A stretch of DNA of 17,245 nt, from the NCBI GenBank assembly GCA_046757965.1, contig JBHHZI010000061.1, forward strand, positions 1 through 17,245, read 5' to 3'. The notes beneath the pieces were generated by a model, which was not told the DNA's origin, made no database searches, and worked only from the letters and a program-made list of their open reading frames with translations. The stretch's first letter is position 1. Every line of letters starts with the position of its first letter. Shown here one piece after another: positions 14,366 through 17,245 of the stretch. The position numbers and the translations under genes were made by a program. The stretch comes from JBHHZI01 sp046757965. Its GTDB lineage: Bacteria; Acidobacteriota; Polarisedimenticolia; SMYD01.

Positions 14366-15175
14366 ATGTCAGCCGCTTTCCTGATCCCTCTCGTCGTTCT
14401 GCTGTATCTCGTGTCCTGCGTGAAGATCCTCAACGAGTACGAGCGCGGCGTGATCTTCCGACTCGGCCGTCTGGTGGTTCCCGAGAAGGGGCCGGGCCTG
14501 ATTCTGGTCTTCTGGCCGATGGACAGACTCGTGCGTGTCTCCCTCCGGACGATCGTCATGGACGTGCCACCGCAGGACATCATCACGCGTGACAATGTCT
14601 CGGTGAAGGTCAACGCGGTTGTCTACTTCCGTGCGATGGATCCCAACAGGGCGGTCACGGAGGTCGAGAATTTTCACTACGCGACCTCGCAGCTCGCCCA
14701 GACCACACTGCGCTCCGTCCTGGGGCAGGCCGATCTCGATGATCTCCTGTCGGAGCGCGAACGTCTCAACACGGATCTCCAGTCGATCCTGGATCGCCAG
14801 ACCGACCCGTGGGGCATCAAGGTCACGGCCGTCGAGGTGAAGCACGTGGACCTGCCTGGAGAGATGCAGCGAGCCATGGCGCGTCAGGCCGAGGCGGAAC
14901 GGGAGAAGCGCGGCAAGATCATTCATGCCGATGGCGAACTCCAGGCCTCCATCGCCCTGTCGGAGGCGGCGGTGGCGATGAGTCACAACCCTGTCACCTT
15001 GCAGCTTCGCTATCTCCAGACCCTGAGCGAGATCGCGTCGGAAAAGAATTCCACCATCATCTTCCCGCTGCCGATCAACATGTTCGATGCATTCACGGTC
15101 CACGGTGACGCGGCGGCGAAGACTGCGCGCCCGGGACCGGGAATCGACAGGAGGACCGATGGCGAGAAAGACTGA
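14366..15175 (+). CDS. Slipin / stomatin-like SPFH-domain membrane protein
   Basis: Slipins are scaffold proteins that form large assemblies on the membrane; they often lie beside NfeD and are thought to be substrates or partners of its protease. The 269-residue protein has an N-terminal membrane helix (about 3-19). The typical EYERGVIFRLGRL entry into the SPFH domain follows, with DVPPQDIITRDNVSV, the QTTLRSVLGQ segment and GIKVTAVEVKHVDLP. An Ala/Glu-rich coiled region comes next (AMARQAEAEREKRGKIIHAD), then the late LQLRYLQTLSEIASEKNSTIIFPLP. The start ATG 14366 lies 1 nt after the nfeD stop, with GGGGGTGA just upstream. The stop overlaps the next gene by 17 nt. Confidence 0.95.
   Translation: MSAAFLIPLVVLLYLVSCVKILNEYERGVIFRLGRLVVPEKGPGLILVFWPMDRLVRVSLRTIVMDVPPQDIITRDNVSVKVNAVVYFRAMDPNRAVTEVENFHYATSQLAQTTLRSVLGQADLDDLLSERERLNTDLQSILDRQTDPWGIKVTAVEVKHVDLPGEMQRAMARQAEAEREKRGKIIHADGELQASIALSEAAVAMSHNPVTLQLRYLQTLSEIASEKNSTIIFPLPINMFDAFTVHGDAAAKTARPGPGIDRRTDGEKD
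15149..15154 (+). promoter_or_regulatory. Ribosome-binding site of the SPOR gene
   Basis: AGGAGG, a full consensus, lies inside the end of the slipin gene and 4 nt before ATG 15159. It fixes the start of the SPOR protein over in-frame upstream codons. Confidence 0.85.
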
Positions 15176-15827
15176 AGCGGACGAGGGGTATCTCGAGGTC
15201 CAGATGGATGGCCGACAGGTCGTCATCGTGGTCGTGGGAGTTCTTCTGCTGTGTGCGATCTCGTTCTACTTCGGAGTTCGTGTGGGTCGCGCCGAGGCGG
15301 CCAGCCGTTCGGGGCCGGAGCTGACGTCGTCCGACAGCCCGACCATCGAGCTCGATGACGAGGACGCTGCCGCGGATCTGACCTTCTTCGACAGCGTGGG
15401 CGAGCGCCCGTCACCGTCAGCCGTTCCGGCGACGGCCGAACCGGCCCCGAAGGAAGCGCCGGAGGAAGCCCAGAAGGAAGCGCACAAGCCCGCCATCCCG
15501 GACCGGGACGGTCCGCCGTCGCCCGGTGTGGCGGCCAAGACGCCCTCCCCCGGGCCGCCTGGGGAGCAGCCGTCCTCGACCGCCGCCCGGACCGGGTACG
15601 AGATCCAGGTTGGTGTCTTCTCGACGCGCGCCCAGGCGGAACGCCTGGTCGCCCGTCTTCGGGAGAAGAATTTTGCCGCTGCCATCTCGCCCACCGGGAA
15701 CCGGGGCAAGGTCAACTATCGTGTGCGCGTGGGTGGCTACGGATCCCTGGCGGCCGCCGAGAGCGATGCGGCGCGGCTCCGCAACGAGGAGAAGCTGCAG
15801 ACCTGGATCCCCCCGCAGGGCGGATGA
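15159..15827 (+). CDS. SPOR-domain membrane protein, FtsN-like layout
   Basis: This 222-residue protein has a short charged cytoplasmic end, one membrane helix (about 21-41, VVIVVVGVLLLCAISF), a long Pro/Ala/Glu/Lys-rich periplasmic linker (about 45-143) and a C-terminal SPOR domain (about 146-217, beginning YEIQVGVFSTRAQAERLVARL). SPOR domains bind glycan strands lacking stem peptides at the division site. The layout is that of FtsN or a DamX/DedD-like protein, but it is generic and no E-domain of FtsN can be claimed. Repeated KEA units occur in the linker (KEAPEEAQKEAHK). The start ATG 15159 has a consensus ribosome-binding site. The TGA stop overlaps the lnt ATG (ATGA at 15824-15827). Confidence 0.9.
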   Translation: MARKTEADEGYLEVQMDGRQVVIVVVGVLLLCAISFYFGVRVGRAEAASRSGPELTSSDSPTIELDDEDAAADLTFFDSVGERPSPSAVPATAEPAPKEAPEEAQKEAHKPAIPDRDGPPSPGVAAKTPSPGPPGEQPSSTAARTGYEIQVGVFSTRAQAERLVARLREKNFAAAISPTGNRGKVNYRVRVGGYGSLAAAESDAARLRNEEKLQTWIPPQGG

Positions 15828-17245
15828 GCCGGAGCCGGTTGGGGGCGGCGGTCCTTTCCGGGGTCGTTGCCGCGCAGGCCTTCCCGCCCCTCGATCTCGG
15901 GGTCCTCGCCTGGGTCGCTCTCGTCCCGCTTCTGGCGGCGATCGACGGTGTGACGCCGAGGCAGGGCGCCATGCTGGCCGGTCTTCAGGGCGCCGTGTTC
16001 TTTGGCGGGTTGCTCTCCTGGATTCCCCGGGTCGTGGCCGGGTATGGCCATCTCGGATGGGCGCTGGGCCTGCTGATCGGCGGCATCCTGGTCGCCGTGC
16101 TGGCGTCGTTCCACGCCGCCTTCGGTGCGCTGATCGCCTGGCTGTCCCGGTTCGACACCGGCATGGCCCGGGTGGCGACGCCGTTCGCCTGGGTGGCTCT
16201 GGCGGAGTGGGGTCGGCTCTGGCCCCTGGGTGGGTTCCCGTGGGGGTATCTCGGCTACACCCAGTACCGGTTCCCCGCCATGCGTGGGCTGGCCCCCTGG
16301 GGCGGTGTCCTCCTCCTGTCGCTGCTCATCGTGGGGGTCAACACGCTGCTGTTTGTCGCCGTGCGGCCGCGAGGCGGCCCGTCCCGCCGCCGTCTGGCGG
16401 CGGCAGCGATGGCCTGCGGGCTGCCGGTCGCCATCTGGCTCGTGGTGCCGGCCGGTGCCCGGGCGGAGGAGGGGGACGGGCCCGCCGTTCGCGTCGCGGC
16501 GGTGCAGGGGAACGTGCCTCAGGACGAGAAGTGGCAGGCGGTGAACCGCCGGGCCATCGTCTCGCGTCACCTGGATCTGACCCGCAAGGCCGCGGAGGGA
16601 GGCGCCGAACTGATCCTCTGGCCCGAGTCCTCGACCCTCGAGCCGATCGAGACCCAGACCGGCCTGCTCGGCCAGTTACAGGAGATCGCCGACGCATATC
16701 ACACGGCCGTCGTGCTGGGCAGCGTCCATCGACTCTCCCCGGTGGAGTACACGAATGCCGCGTTCCTGCTGGTGCCGGGACGCGGGCTGGTGGATCGGTA
16801 CGACAAGATGCGCCTCGTTCCGTTCGGTGAGACGGTGCCGCTCCGGTCGGTGCTGTTCTTCATCGGGCCTCTCGTGCAGGAGGTCGGCTCCTTCACTCCC
16901 GGCACCGATCCGAAGCCGCTGGCCCGTGCCGAATCCATCGGCGGGTCGGCGCCCGGGGGCGCGGCCTTCTCGATGGCGATCTGCTACGAGGTCATCTATT
17001 CGCCTCTCATCGCGCGACAGGTGCGGGAGGGATCAACCTTTCTGGCAACCATCACCAACGATGCGTGGTTCGGCCGCTCGGCCGCACCGGCACAGCACTT
17101 CGCGATGGCGGTGATGCGTGCCGCGGAGATGAGGCGATGGCTTGTCCGTGCCGCGAACACGGGAATCTCGGGAATCATCACGCCGGGTGGCGAGGTCGTG
17201 GCGCGACCCGAGCTGTTCGAGACCGGCCTTCTCCGTGGCGTGATT
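15824..17245 (+). CDS. lnt: Apolipoprotein N-acyltransferase Lnt (3' end outside the window)
   Basis: Lnt adds the third acyl chain to the N-terminal cysteine of lipoproteins in the inner membrane, a step needed for sorting Pal and other lipoproteins. The 474 residues present (E. coli has 512) show an N-terminal membrane part with several hydrophobic segments (about 1-210), including AEWGRLWPLGGFPWGYLGY. A nitrilase-fold periplasmic domain follows (from about 220, AVRVAAVQGNVPQDEKW). The catalytic triad is visible: Glu268 in WPESS, Lys328 in RYDKMRLVPFGE and Cys387 in AICYEVIY, close to E. coli Glu267, Lys335 and Cys387. TNDAWFG (411-417) and RAANTGISG are also typical. The frame is still open at the last base, so only the C-terminal end with the last membrane helix is missing. 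Confidence 0.96.
   Translation, partial: MSRSRLGAAVLSGVVAAQAFPPLDLGVLAWVALVPLLAAIDGVTPRQGAMLAGLQGAVFFGGLLSWIPRVVAGYGHLGWALGLLIGGILVAVLASFHAAFGALIAWLSRFDTGMARVATPFAWVALAEWGRLWPLGGFPWGYLGYTQYRFPAMRGLAPWGGVLLLSLLIVGVNTLLFVAVRPRGGPSRRRLAAAAMACGLPVAIWLVVPAGARAEEGDGPAVRVAAVQGNVPQDEKWQAVNRRAIVSRHLDLTRKAAEGGAELILWPESSTLEPIETQTGLLGQLQEIADAYHTAVVLGSVHRLSPVEYTNAAFLLVPGRGLVDRYDKMRLVPFGETVPLRSVLFFIGPLVQEVGSFTPGTDPKPLARAESIGGSAPGGAAFSMAICYEVIYSPLIARQVREGSTFLATITNDAWFGRSAAPAQHFAMAVMRAAEMRRWLVRAANTGISGIITPGGEVVARPELFETGLLRGVI

Noticed and set aside
12919..14613. A 564-codon minus-strand frame opposite nfeD and the slipin start
   Set aside because: The translation is His/Arg/Asp-rich nonsense typical of the antisense of GC-rich genes; the plus strand encodes a complete NfeD.
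15526..16830. A 434-codon plus-strand frame overlapping the SPOR gene and lnt
   Set aside because: It is out of frame with lnt, whose catalytic Glu, Lys and Cys are all present, and it shows only Arg/Pro/Gly-rich shadow sequence.
1..17245. Mobile elements, CRISPR arrays, tRNA or rRNA genes, toxin-antitoxin or defence genes
   Set aside because: The window was read through for repeats, cloverleaf-type sequence and transposase-like proteins; gene density leaves no room and none was found.

Overview
The window is a stretch of chromosome from a GC-rich Gram-negative (diderm) bacterium. The outer-membrane machinery shows the envelope type: a full Tol-Pal set, a Pal lipoprotein, a SPOR protein and apolipoprotein N-acyltransferase. 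Rho, RF1, Pal and TolB resemble homologues from Acidobacteriota, Methylomirabilota or Desulfobacterota-like lineages, but nothing here fixes the phylum. Coding is very dense: 17 complete genes and two cut by the window edges, almost no spacer DNA, and no tRNA, rRNA, insertion sequence, phage gene or CRISPR array that I could see.

Left block (1-4467, + strand): the tail of an unidentified gene, then engB (ribosome-assembly GTPase), rho, rpmE (ribosomal protein L31), prfA (release factor 1) and prmC (the methylase that modifies the GGQ glutamine of release factors). This is a translation and transcription-termination cluster. engB and rho are joined by a GTGA overlap, and a good extended -10 promoter (2139-2147) probably restarts transcription ahead of rpmE-prfA-prmC.

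Middle block (9318-4490, - strand): tolQ, tolR, a TonB/TolA-type transducer, tolB, pal and cpoB (ybgF). All six are in one orientation with overlaps or short gaps. A near-consensus sigma70 promoter (TTGACA-17-TACAGT, 9388-9360) drives them. The products form the trans-envelope machine that couples the proton motive force to outer-membrane constriction at division. The operon runs head-on into prmC; a 22-bp gap and a perfect 8-bp inverted repeat separate the two.

Right block (9525 to the end, + strand): recN, coaD, an aspartate-type aminotransferase, a full-length NfeD membrane protease, a slipin (SPFH), a SPOR-domain protein and lnt (cut at its C-terminus). A divergent promoter (TTGACC-17-TAGCGT, 9443-9471) probably starts this run, and its predicted mRNA begins with a 33-nt stem-loop. 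Successive genes are separated by 1-18 nt or overlap by 4-17 nt.

No undescribed defence, mobile or biosynthetic system was found; this is a conserved housekeeping region. The points most worth a second look are the compact tolQ/recN divergent control region (two promoters, a leader hairpin and a 12-nt repeat covering the recN start), the possible 36-residue extension of Rho, the FtsN-like SPOR protein set in an NfeD-slipin-lnt envelope group, and the repeated use of GTGA overlaps.
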